Source of the DNA: Neelides folsomi
Lineage: Eukaryota; Arthropoda; Collembola; Neelipleona; Neelidae
Assembly (NCBI GenBank): GCA_034687125.1
Contig: JAQGBZ010000045.1
Span: 186,001-250,000 of the forward strand
Direction: 5' to 3'
Length of the DNA: 64,000 nucleotides
Positions 25,907 to 38,300 of the stretch are shown here, piece after piece (positions within the stretch are counted from its first letter, which is position 1; the number at the start of each line of letters is the position of its first letter). A program made the translations under genes and the position numbers. Under the pieces are notes generated by a model. It was not told the origin of the DNA. It worked only from the letters and a program-made list of their open reading frames with translations, and did not search any database.

Positions 25907-26032
25907 GACCTTTGTGACAGAGCGGCGAAGATGAACAGGAGATAGGAGAGCGAAATGGGCCACAATGGAATTATGGAATTAAGATGCAGCGTCGGTGACT
26001 GAGCCCAAACTCCGACATGAGAACTCGACAAG
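25907..26032 (+). promoter_or_regulatory. PTP leader exon with two upstream ORFs
   Basis: A good acceptor (TTTGTTTCTCCACAG) precedes 25907, so this exon seems to be spliced to a further upstream leader. It holds two short upstream ORFs: 25931-25945 (5 codons including the stop) and 25955-26002 (16 codons including the stop). The main ATG follows at 26017. Both end before the main start, so they could damp translation by requiring reinitiation. Confidence 0.6.
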
Positions 26033-29000
26033 GTAAGATTATTAATTGGGTCTAATTAAGTGCGAGAAAATTAAGGGCTAGAAAGTATGTGGACATTTGG
26101 GAGTATTGGTTCAGCTAACGGAGTGCCCTCAATTACCATCGGAAGTTGGCCCTGAGGAGGAATCACCCACAATCAACTTCCTTTCTCTTTCATTCATCCT
26201 TAAATAAATTCGCCAACTGTCCAAAGAGGAGGAAATTGAATTCCCTTATTTTAAATATTTTAAATTCAATTAATTCAACTATTTGAAACTTTGTGAAAGA
26301 GGAAATAGAGGAAATGAGGAATAGAGGAATTCGTTTCCCTTTAATTATAAAGAACTCAAAAGAACTGCTTTTTTCCCGAAAGCTCATATGTTAGTTTATG
26401 AGTAATGTACACTAAAGTTTAAATGAGTTAAATGAGTTAAATGATTGAATGGATAGAAAGTGGAATTTGAGAGAAACACGATCCTTTTGAAATACGGCGT
26501 CATTAAACGATTCGACACTCAACAGACATTTTATTTCCATAACCTTTGTTACCCACAAAAAAACTTGTGATTGGAGACTTTTAAATTCCACACAGGCCCG
26601 GATCTAGGTGTGGGCAAGAGGGGCGGTTGCACAGGGCTTCAACTGGTTAGAGGGCCTCAAAAAGTTCAAGCTTACACTAGATATTATTCGTTTGAGAGTT
26701 TAGGCTAATTTATATCTAGGGTAAGGTCGAAAATTTTGAGGTATAAAATAGCTATTTTATGCCTAAAATAACAAAAAATTCTCCGGACCTAAAGGTCCGG
26801 ATGGTTCTAGCTGAGGAAAAGTCAAAAAGTTTTTCGAAAACTGTAAATCCTGACCGACTTTAACCGGCGAATTTTTAAAAAAATTGGGGACCTATATGTA
26901 GTGATCGTGTAGGCAAAAAAGGATATAGTAATATTTATAGTAATAGTTTACATAAAAGGGCCTTTTATTTTGGCTTGCCCAGGGCCTCAAGTTTGAAGAT
27001 CCGGCCCTGATACCACATGCCACCATTCCCTCTAAATGTTTAGTATTGATCATTACTGCGTATTATGGCATAGTAAAGGACATTAAAATCATTCATTAAC
27101 TAATTTTTAATGCATTCTTTTACCTGATTATTATTTTTTACAAACAGGATTTCTTTGGTCAATACTATTCGTCACAATCTCACTGCTTTTCCATCCTGGT
27201 AAGAGCGATGTGAATGAAAATGACGAACTCGAAGAGACGACTGAAGGGTCAACGGTCAGATTTGGCTCTCGTCTCCGCGGGTTCGATGAAGTGACCTCAG
27301 AACGGAACACAGTGGGGCCGCCACGAAGATCCCCAGCCATTTCTTCATACAATCCAACCACCTTCAACAGAATTCTCAAACGGAGAAAAAAGCCTGAGAA
27401 TAAAACTGAAGAAGTTGGGAGCGAATCTTCGTATATTACATCAACTAGTCAACCATCTCGGACTGTTTTAGTTCGCAAGAGACCAAAACCCACCGTCCTT
27501 TCTGATACTCAATCAACTGATGGAGTTTTGCTTCGATCTCGACTCTCGCCCAGACCTACAACTACAGATCATCCTGGATCATATTCAGATCCACCAAGAA
27601 CATCTTTGGATCAACCAAGATTATCTTCAGAACAACCCAGAATACATGTAACATCCGAACAACCGAGAATCCGATTTCCATCTCTTCAAATCACAACCAC
27701 AACAGCAATTCCATTTGAATTTAATCCTTCGGTAAGGGTCAAGAATGGAGTTTACAAATTCCAATATTCTGATCCTCATTATGTCTCCGGTCCGCCGGAA
27801 GATGAAGTGAGTAGAGGTGAAGAAAAGGATGATTTAGCATACGGTGATGACTATGCCCCCACCACACCATTTTCGCAAAATGACGAGGAAAGTGAAGCAG
27901 ATGACACCACAACAGTCTCACCCTACTACCGAGACTACTTTGGCCAACTCAATGCCTCAACAGAAGACGACGTTTACTCGACCGTCTTTCCCATTCTCAA
28001 AGGTGCTAATAGTAATGAGAGTCATGAAGAAGAGGAAGACGTCCATACCAGAAACGCCTCAGATATAACAGGAGAAAATGTGGGAAATGAACTCCAATTA
28101 AATTCCACTTCAAAGCTTCCTTTAAATACAGATAGCAGTCATAATTTGAGTTCTAGTAAAGTTGAACATTTTAATCATAGTTCGTCAATTAACGTAACAT
28201 TTACAAATTTACCTAAGCGAAACGAAAGTTATAAAGAAAATGAAACTTTAGTCTTTAATGGTCAAAATGGTTTGAATGGTTCAAAATTGAATGAGAGCTT
28301 CATAGGAAATGAGACCAAGAAAGAAGGAAATGATTCAAATTCGCGAGTCTCATCAACTCCGGCTTTTGTCCCGTCCAAAGATCCGAACCTCTTGGGCAAG
28401 GACGAGGACGAGGAGGAAAGTGAAGAAAGGAAAGGAGTTGAAGAAAATGCCGTCGGACCTCCTAAAACCTCTCAGTCAAATGGGGCATCGTTTCCTTCCT
28501 CTTCCTCCTCTCCTTTCACTCCTTCCCCACCGGTAAATTATTCCATTAAGAATGAGAGTGAGAAAAATGGGACGACGGAGAAGTCGAGGATTTTGGCCCC
28601 AACCTCCACCACTCCTTTGAGCCACAACGTGACAAAGTGGAGGGGAAGTGAGAAACCGACAAGTGCGAGTGATTCTTATTCTTGGTTCAATTCAAATTCC
28701 TCTCGACCGACCCAGTCGTCTGAGGAAAAGAGTAGTGAAGAAGAACCCACCGAGCCCACGAGCATTACAACGACAACCATAGGGGTTCCGTCAATGCCGT
28801 CTTTCCCAGGACAACTCCACGTTGAGACGTTCATTGTTTTGAAAGTGTGGATGGAGGTTTCGAGCTTCTGCAACAACTTGCCACAATTTAAATCAATGAT
28901 CCTTGATGTTTTCCCAAGTCACATGTAAGAACTACAACTCTGTAATCGTTTTATATCTTTTATCTTCTTCCAATTTACAATCGTGAATCATGGACACCTA

Positions 29001-32000
29001 TTATAAAAAATCAAAAAGTTGAATAATAAAATATATTTTAAAATATTTGAATATATTTTTCATTAATGATTTAAAGGGAGGTTGAGGAGAAACAATTGGT
29101 CTTAAGAACCCATCCCAAATGTGATGAGAATTTGAGCGGAGAAGGAGGAAACAACGTGACGGTGTTTTTCTATCTCACTAACAAACAAAACTCGGACTAT
29201 TCAGAAGATCTCACAAGGGAATTCAAAGGGCAATGGGCCGCTAACAAAGCCAATGGGATATTTTTGCACCGGGTTAGTAATTTTCCAATACTTATAGTAT
29301 GTAGCATTATTTAATAACTCGTGTCTGTATTTAATCATTGTTTTCATTATAGAATATTGATGTGTATTTAATCATAGACTTGCCAAGATTTATAAGCTAA
29401 CATTTAAAACGTGTGTAGGTTGGGTCGGTGGAGATGGTCATATCTTCAAGTGGAGGTCGAGGGGCGTCTTCTGATGAGAACTCTGTCATCATCTGGTGGA
29501 TCATTCTCGCTTCGGCCATCGCCGCTTCCCTCTTCCTCCTCGCTATCGTTCTCGTAAGCCACCCTTCATCAACAATACTTCACTTTGTATAATAAGCGTA
29601 CTTTATGCACCCCTTCTTCTTATTCCTTTTGAGGAAAATCAAGTAAGGAGATTGAAGGACGCTAATTAAAAATTCATATACCAATATTCCAAATACTTGA
29701 AGCTCTTAAGTTCTATGAACAAAACTCATACATACAGATAGTGATAGTATGAAGTTCATAGTAAGAACAAAACTCTTGTAAGGTAAATAAGCATGATACA
29801 CATTAAAACTTCACCACACATTCAAATGGACAAAAAATAGGGTAGCTAGTGGACTATAAGAATGAAGTTTCTTTATTACTCATTTTTTTGAAAAGAAACT
29901 TAAACTGTGGCTGGTAGAGACAATTCCTAAACTATTATGTTATTATGTACAGTATGGAATTAATGGATAAGCTTGGATTTAAGATTTAACATACATAATA
30001 AGAATTTATTTACCTTCCTTTTATTATTTTTACCATTTTTGATCATAGCTAATAGCTACATTACATAGACCAGGGCTAGATTTAATTCGTGGGTGAATGC
30101 TAAAATATAAAAGACATTTGAATATAAAAAGTTTAGTGGTTCCATTGAAGGCGTGAAGTTTCCTATCTTTGGCTCAAATCCGAAGATTAAAAAAGTGTGT
30201 ATGTGGGTGGAGATGTAAAAGATAGGAAGAACCATTCCTATCGTTCGCCATATCACTCACTTGCATCGTTCTATCTTTTCAACTTTCAAAAGGAAAAGTT
30301 GATGGAACAACACACGTGTGTCATTCACACAAATTGCCCATTTGTTCTTGTTTCTCACTTTTCATCAACTTCCTCATGAGTGAATGAATTGGGGATATGA
30401 TTTTAAAGTGAAGCAAAGGTTTATTATGAACACAATGCCCTCCATTATTTATTTCCCTTTTAAACATGGATTATTGTAGACTTGATTTGATTGTTGATGT
30501 TTGAATGGTGAATTGTCTTGTCATATAGCTCGTCATGCGACATCGGCAAGCAAAGAGCAAATTTGCCAAACGCTGCACTCCCGTCTCCCTCGATGATTAC
30601 TCTCTTGACAACATTTCGGTCTTCAACTCTTTCAGGCGAAAGAGGGTCAGACATTCCAAGAGGTCTTACACAAATGCTGCCTTCGACGACCCTGTAAGCT
30701 TTATTATATATTTACTTCTTTGATAATATTCACTAATTAATCCTTTATAATCACTTCAGTTAATTCTATTCATTAAACTAAACTTTGTTTCATTCAAAAG
30801 TCATAAAAATCAAAAGTTGTCCAACTCATGTTTTTGATCATTATTTACACAATTAGAATGGGCCGTCGCGTTCGCTTAACGGTCAAACTTTGAACGAACT
30901 GGTTGGGGATGGAAGTAAAGTGGGAGAGTTGGAAGAAGAGTTCAGAGAAGTTCCCAACCAAAATGCGTCCCTTGATGATATCCCTAATGGGGCTGAAGTA
31001 AAGAACCGATATGCGAATGTGATCCCTTTGCCTGATTCAAGAGTGTTACTCACTTTCCAAGATGACCAACATTCGGACTATATTAACGGTACAAATAACA
31101 ATACGAATCACATAATTATATCACCTGGAAATAATTATCTTTAATGTTTGTAAACATGCTAATGTGCTTTTATGATTTATTCCATTTCATGCTAACTGAT
31201 GAATTATGAATCTATTACAATCATGAATTACTCAATGCAGCAAATTACGTTCGGGTAATTTTTTATTGAAATTCCATTTTTACATATTATCTTTTACTTG
31301 AGTAAACGGATTAGTAATTAATGTATTTTGTGTATAGGGGTTCATGGGAAGCAACAAGAGTTACATCATCACTCAAGGTCCATTGGAAGAGACGATGGTT
31401 GACTTTTGGCGTATGGTGTGGGAACAACAAATTCGAGTCATTTTTATGCTCACGGACTTCGCTGAGGCTGGCATTGTAATTGGAATCAGATTAATATAAT
31501 TAATAGTTTTCAATAATTACAAATGCGGGATGAAATGAGAACAACAACTTTGTGGTTTTTTTAGGCAAAATGTGCTGAGTATTATCCGAGGTCAGAAACC
31601 ATCGACTGTTCACAACTTCATGGAGATTTCCAAGTCACTCTTGAAAAGAAGGACATTGGAGATAATTTCATCACTTCTTACCTAGTTCTAAAGGTCATTA
31701 CGATAATTAATTACATAATTAATCAATGCCTACCCGTATCACCTTGCCGGGTTTTTCGAAACTGTATAAAATAATATTTGATTAATTAGGACATGGAGCG
31801 AAGTTTACGACGAGATGTGATTCATCTTTGGTATCATTCATGGCCAGAGACGGGGGTTCCCCAAGACCCCAAAACAACTGTTGATTTCCTCGTAAAGGCG
31901 AGGAAATATACGAAAGAAAATGCTCCAATACTTGTTCACTGCAGGTAAAGAAAACTAACTTGAACTATCCATATTATTATTGATATTATTATGTACAGGA

Positions 32001-32466
32001 TGGGCCATAAGTATCGTTTTTAAATAAACAATCGTATGAAAGAAAAGCAACAAAGAAGCAACTTATGGCCCAACCTGTATAATGTAAAAGAAAATATTTA
32101 ATAACACACTGACAACTAACACACACCACTGTCTTACTTACCCGACTATGCGTCTATCTACTATAATATGAAAGAAAATAGAATAATTCGTTTATAAAAC
32201 ATTTAATAATAAAAATATTAAATGAATTATTGTATTTTATTAGTCCTGGTACGGGCCGAAGCGGAACAATCGTGGCCTGTGATATTTCAATGAAAGAATT
32301 CGAGTCGAATGGGACCCTCGACATTCCAAAATGTGTTTCAAGGATTCGAACAGATCGAGCAGGAGCCGTTCAGACCAAAGAACAATACCTGCACATTTAC
32401 AGAGTTCTTGCAGCATTCGCCTCTGGAACTCCACCGGAACAAAAGTCGAATGAAAATGATGAATGA
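26017..32466 (+). CDS. Receptor-type protein tyrosine phosphatase, single PTP domain, 11 exons
   Basis: Type I membrane tyrosine phosphatase. Exons: 26017-26032, 27148-28924, 29077-29272, 29419-29553, 30529-30693, 30857-31088, 31241-31254, 31338-31475, 31565-31693, 31790-31944, 32244-32466; phases agree; 1059 aa. Exons 1-2 join to make a signal peptide (FLWSILFVTISLLF). Residues about 30-590 are a Ser/Thr/Pro/Glu-rich mucin-like ectodomain with a dense run of N-glycosylation sequons (28.0-28.35 kb). A compact cysteine-containing module precedes the TM helix (about 686-711) and may be SEA-like; this is a guess. The PTP domain (about 790-1045) has KNRYANVIP, DYINANYV, ITQGPL, DFWRMVWEQ, the P-loop HCSPGTGRSGT (Cys985, Arg991) and Gln in QTKEQY. 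The WPD loop reads WPE (Glu954). Exon 7 is 14 nt. Not IA-2/PTPRN, whose P-loop differs. The exact subfamily is not assigned. Confidence 0.9.
26593..27009. mobile_element. hAT-like MITE, 417 bp, in PTP intron 1
   Basis: Terminal inverted repeats CAGGCCCGGATCT (left) and CAGGGCCGGATCT (right, reverse complement) match at 12 of 13 positions. They are flanked by 8-bp direct repeats ATTCCACA (26585-26592) and ATACCACA (27010-27017). An 8-bp target duplication and CAGGG-type ends fit the hAT superfamily. No coding capacity, hence a non-autonomous element. Confidence 0.85.
31996..32077. mobile_element. 82-bp mariner-like MITE in PTP intron 10
   Basis: Ends are near-perfect inverted repeats (CAGGATGGGCCATAAGTA and, reverse complement of the right end, CAGGTTGGGCCATAAGTT), bounded by TA on both sides (31994-31995, 32078-32079). 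TA target sites and CCATAAGT ends are typical of Tc1/mariner elements. At 82 bp it consists of little more than two TIRs. Confidence 0.8.
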
Positions 32467-35352
32467 GCTGGAAATCTTAAAACGAATTGTACCTTCATTA
32501 CCTTAAACTTAAATACTTACTGTAATTTAATTTAAGCATTAACTTTTCCTTATCTCTCCCATAACTTAATCTTTACACATTTACCACATAAATATTTGAG
32601 CATGGGAATCTCTTCAACTTTACACTTTTACAGGCAACAAAGTATTTTCTCATCACTTATAATCTTTCTACTTTATTCACTGTAAGCGAATGTAATATTT
32701 AGGGCGCGTAATATTGTAAATATTTAATATTTTTTAATGAATGAGTTGTAATTAGAATATATAGGGAAAACAAATATTATATTCTCCTATATAAAATTCA
32801 CCAACTCAAATTAATACATAATTTCAATGGCATCTTTTAAGTATGTCAGAGTCACTCAATTGTTACTTCATGTTAAATATTATATAATCATAAAAATACA
32901 AATATATAATTAGGATATAGATAATCTGTATATAGTTTTATTAAGAAGACTGTTCGTTCCTTCTCAATCTCTATTATACACAGAAATGTAGCTAAAAAAT
33001 ATTATCGCGTAAATGGTGTAATAAAAGTTAAAAGCCAATTTCTCTATGTTCGTTTTAATTTATTCTCCTCTAATTGCTTTATTTATTCCTCATGCGGAGT
33101 AAGTAGGAACAACATTAGTTAAAAAAAATCACATCCATATTCAAACCATATTTAATGGATCAAACCAGTCAATGGGGGTTTTATGTGGAAATGCTGGATT
33201 TCTCTTTATCTGATTTTCGATTTTTGGTCTCTTGTTTTGCTCCATCCAATCTTCACTATTTAATTAAGGTAATTGCTGGGAAAAACATACATGAGTGAGC
33301 TCGATCAAAAGCTTCCTCTCTCATTTATGCAATTTGTAATTCATCCGAAGATCCGAAGCACATTCAAGCCCCAACTCCCAAATGCTATTTAGAATGGTAA
33401 AGCTGGGTTAATGAATCTTTAATCAACGGATGCATATTAGACATAGGAAATGAAACATGAGTTTCCTCCAATAAACTTTCTTGTATTGAGCAGGAGCGAA
33501 TAGGAGAACACGTGTATTAAGGAGACCAGTGGTTTCGTTTTACATATATAATAAAGTGAACAATTACGATGTTTATTATGTCATTCCGGCTTCTTCATCA
33601 TCTCAATAATTGGCTTTAAAGTCTATATCTATAGGAAGAATCCTTGTTCCCACATTGTTATTTTAATCGCAGATCGTTTTTCCTCAAGTAATTAAATCTT
33701 TACTGCATTCAGCCTTCTATGGACTTTTCTGCTCAACAGGACTTTAAACAATTCCTGATCCTTGAAAATGGTTTTTGGTTATACATACACGAGATGATCA
33801 AAAAGGCTTTCATCATTATCTTCTCAAATTACTGTTCTTTTAGTTTTCAATCTTTTCAATGACACACTTTAATATTTGACTAAATCAAATCTCTTACTGT
33901 TGTGTTTTTTATGATAAAAAATTAAAATTAAGTATAGTAAAATCCTATGTTGATTGTAATTTCTTAATTAAATTTGTCTAAAAAGCAATTTGAAAATTGT
34001 TAATAGACTTAATAAAAATAATTCATAATATTCAACAAACGACATATTGTATAAATTTTACAATATTTCAAAAATATTGATCGTTCAATTATCGATTCAA
34101 TGTTTTTATGCATAAACAGTAGTAATGAATTTTAAATGGTACACTCAATAATGGCAATACAAATTCTATACACAATTATTCTTTAAACTTATACAGTACT
34201 TATTAGCATTGATTTTTATTGCATTTATGTATTTACTTTACATAAACTTTGATAAGGACAATGCCTCAAAAGACTCAAAACATAAAGTAAGGTACATAAT
34301 ATGCATTTATGCATATTAAATACTATACATACTGTACATAAAACCAATAAGTGGTGATAGTAATTATTGTGAGTTTTGTGAGTGTAAAATATGTGTAGTT
34401 AATGTACCAAGGCGTACATTTGTCTTTTGTTGTAATTCATTTGCATACCTTTTCTTTATTTGTTCAATTTTCCCTTCATGGTTTTCTAAGAAGGAGAGCA
34501 GAATGAAAATGTATTAGGACTCTGAATGACTTCTGGAAATGTTATTGGTGATATTTCTCATTTGAGATTATTCTTTCCGTGCTACCAAACACCTCACACT
34601 CTTCTTCTAATTCAAGGTAAAAACAATCAATTTTAGTCCCAATTGAAAAGATTTGTTAATCAGAGATTCTCAAAGTCCTTCATTATCATTCCAATACTGT
34701 TATTTTCCAATGCGAGTAACGCTAATAAGAATTTAACAAGTTTAACTAATTCGTAAAATATGAATATTTGCGGCAATTTTACACGGGGATATTTAATTGC
34801 AAACTTAATTTACATATTTTGGCATTTATCAATGGAGCATCTCTTTTCTCAGCTACACAGGATGAATAAAATTAAGAAATAAACTGTTGATCTCTACGTA
34901 ATACAAGGAGGAGAGAAATTAAGAAAGGGGTTACTTTTTAAGGGTCATAGAATATATATATATATGGAAATTTTTAATGATGATCAGTAATCATTATTGA
35001 AATTATTGACACAAGCCAGTTCATAATGTGGGAAGGGAATTAGAATAAGAAAGGAGAAATTAGCAAGTGAAGCTCACAATGAAACTTCTTTGTCCAATTA
35101 TAACTCTTTTCCATAAGAAAGTGGGCAATTTGTAAATGAAAAGCGGACAATGAATACCTGACCTCGCAGATCTCACAGAAAATAACCAATTCAATCTAGT
35201 AGCATCTCTCCCGCCCTTGGAACTAGTTAAATGACAAGTTGGAATTAAAATTCAAGCCAAATTAACTTCACTTCTCCCTCACTCCTCTTTCTCCCCTCAT
35301 CTTCCAATTGCTCAAATTGAGTCAAAGATCAAAATGGGGTTTCTTGTGGTAG
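32467..35352. other. Intergenic, PTP 3' flank and NKCC-A 5' flank
   Basis: AT-rich, no exon recognised. Contains a short (AT)n run at about 34952-34965. The probable untranslated leader of NKCC-A lies at the right end: a possible acceptor (GGTTTCTTGTGGTAG) abuts its start codon. An ATG in strong context at 35334 opens a 15-codon frame (including the stop) overlapping that start. Confidence 0.5.
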
Positions 35353-38300
35353 ATGAGCGGTTTGAACGTCCTGAGTGAAGCCAGAGGTTCCGTTTCTCCA
35401 CGTTTCCAAATAGCCCGGGTGAACACAAATAAAATACATCCATCCAACTACCATCCTGCAAGACGGGTTTCATCGACCTTCTCTCCGATTTCGACAGTTT
35501 ATGAAGAAGAAGATTATTCTCACTGCTCACTAAATAATAATAATTTTGAAATGGCTGGGAGAAAAGCGTCCCTTGCCGGGAGAAGAAAATCCTCTCATTT
35601 GCCCGATCTGGAAGAATATCAAGGGAATAATACCATTGGAGTTTATGGGAAGTCTCTCGCAAATTATACACAGGTTACACAATTGTGTATTCCTTAATCA
35701 TCGTTATTTATTATTATCATTTATGTCATTATTCTGTAAACACAGTTCCGTAATGTTAATTAAGTCCATGTTATGGATTTTCAGGATGCGTTGCCAAAGA
35801 TGGAAAACTACCGGAATATGATGTCTCTACAGGCAGCATCAAGACCCACAATTGATGAACTTCACGATCATACTGAAAGACAGCGTCCTAAAGTACAATT
35901 AATTAAAAATTCTATAAAATAGTTTTTACGAAGATTACATAAATGAATCACAATGAAATGATGATTTTTATTGTTTTTAATTTTTTTACTTAATTACTTA
36001 ATTAGGGAGGAAATAGTGAGGATGCACTTCCAGCAAATGCACAAGTCAAATTTGGGTGGATTGAAGGATGCCTCGTTCGATGTTTACTCGTAAAAAGACA
36101 TAATTTTGAAGAATATCGAATCATACATCTTTCTAATAGAATGAGTTCAAGTCATTGGAATCAATATTTTATAGAATATTTGGGGTGTTATGCTTTTCCT
36201 CCGTCTTTCTTGGATGGTAGCTCATTCTGGGATTATCCACGCTTTGATCATCATCGTCATTTCAACAAGTTAATTCTCATTCAAATACCTAAATAAAAAT
36301 GAATACGAAATATATTACATTTGTGCTAATTATTCTAATTTTCCGACAGTTGTGACAACGATAACAACCCTGTCCATGTCTGCTGTAAGTTTCCGACATT
36401 ACATGATTTACAAAACTGATCATAATTTTTAATGACGTTTCTCCATTATCACCCATTACAGGTGTCAACAAACGGAGAGATAAAAGGAGGTATGTGTAAC
36501 TCAGCTCCTCTTAAAATTATTCCTTTTGTAAACACGATTACATACATACATATATGTGATACTCTATATGTGTTAGGATTTATGGTACACCACACACGGA
36601 TGTTTATTTATAAGATCCAAAATTAAAATTAAGATTTTTAGGTGGCCTTTACTACATGATTTCCCGATCACTTGGACCAGAATGCGGAGGTCAAGTTCAA
36701 TACAATATTATTTATTAATGTCATCAAAGACTCACCTTTGTTAACAAATACAATGGAATGTGTAGGAGCTATTGGTGTGGTGTTTTCGTTTGCAAATTCT
36801 GCTATGGCGTCACTCAACACTGTTGGATTCTCCGAATCAATGATTTCTCTACTTAAAGTTCATGATTTGAAGATTGTCGACGGACACATCAATGATATCA
36901 GAATCATTTCATGCATTGCTCTCTGTGGTAAACTTTAATCGTCAACTTTAATTGTTCTAGCATTTATTGTACTTATCGCTATAATGTTTAATGAAATTAT
37001 ACTCAATTTATACAATCTTTTCTTGGTTCTTTAAAGATTAAAACTTTTAACTTTTAAAGTACTGAATTACATAATAAAATTAAATATTTTATAGTAATGC
37101 AGGCCGTTATTCTTATCGGAATGGAATGGGAAGCAAAGGTAAAGAAAAATAAATGAAAATGAGAACTTAATACTAATGTTAGTAAAGTTAAAGTTATTCA
37201 AGGGTTTTAACAAATTTTTTTATATTGTTCTTAGGCTCAAATGGGATTGCTTGTCATTTTGCTTGTTGCAATGTTAGACTTTGTTATTGGAGCTTTTATG
37301 GGACCTCAACGTGATGAACAAATAGCCAAAGGATTCGTAGGCCTTAATGGTAAATTCAATAATTTATAAAGGTTTTCAAACTTTTAAGTTACATACTTTT
37401 ATAAATTTATTAAATTACTTTACTAAAGAATTTTTTCAATTTGTTCTTCTTTGCAGTTACTGTGCTGGAACAAAATTTAGGTCCTGGGTATCGTTTTGCT
37501 GAAGGAATTCAACAGGATTTTTTCACCATTTTTGCACTTTTCTTCCCATCAGTGGCCGGAATTCAAGCTGGAGCTTCAATTTCTGGAGATTTAAAAGTAC
37601 AATAAGAATTCATTGTTTCACTTTAGATCCTTTCTCCTTTTATACCAAAAATTGTATTACCCTTTATTGTTGGAGTGCATTGGTAATCTCTTGGAAAATT
37701 CAATTGATATCACTACAGGATCCAGGCGGTGCAATTCCAAAGGGAACTCTTTTAGCCATTTTCATCACATCAGGGTCCTATATTATTTTTGCCGTCCTTG
37801 CTGGAGCTGGAACACTCAGAGAAGCTACAGGAAATTCTTCTCAAGTTGCGGATTGGTCCTTTGAAGATTGTCGTAATCAATCTTGTACAGCAGGGCTTTA
37901 TAATGATTTTAATGTGAGATTTTAAATTTAAATAAACATTTACTATAATATTAATTACATACAATACTCGTATATTTAAAAATATTTTATATTAAAGACA
38001 AAGCTAGACGTTCTTCAAATATTTGAGAAAAATGATAATATGCCAATTTTAATTATTTTAAGGTTATGGAACTTATGAGTTTATTTGGTCCACTCATTTA
38101 TGCTGGTTGTTTCGCTGCCACACTTTCCTCTGCTTTGTCTTGTTTGGTCTCTGGACCAAAAACCTTCCAAGCTTTGTGCAAAGACCCGGTTTATCCATAC
38201 ATGTCCAAGTTTGGAAAAGGGTTTGGAAAAGCGGATGATCCATACTGGTCATACGCAATTGGATTTGTCGTCGCACTCATCTTCATTCTTATTGGTATTG

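Noticed and set aside
36001-36700. NKCC-A suspected as a pseudogene because early frames seem broken around TM1-TM2
   Set aside because: Placing small exons (94, 35, 28 and 48 nt) with proper GT-AG sites restores an unbroken frame through all 24 exons.
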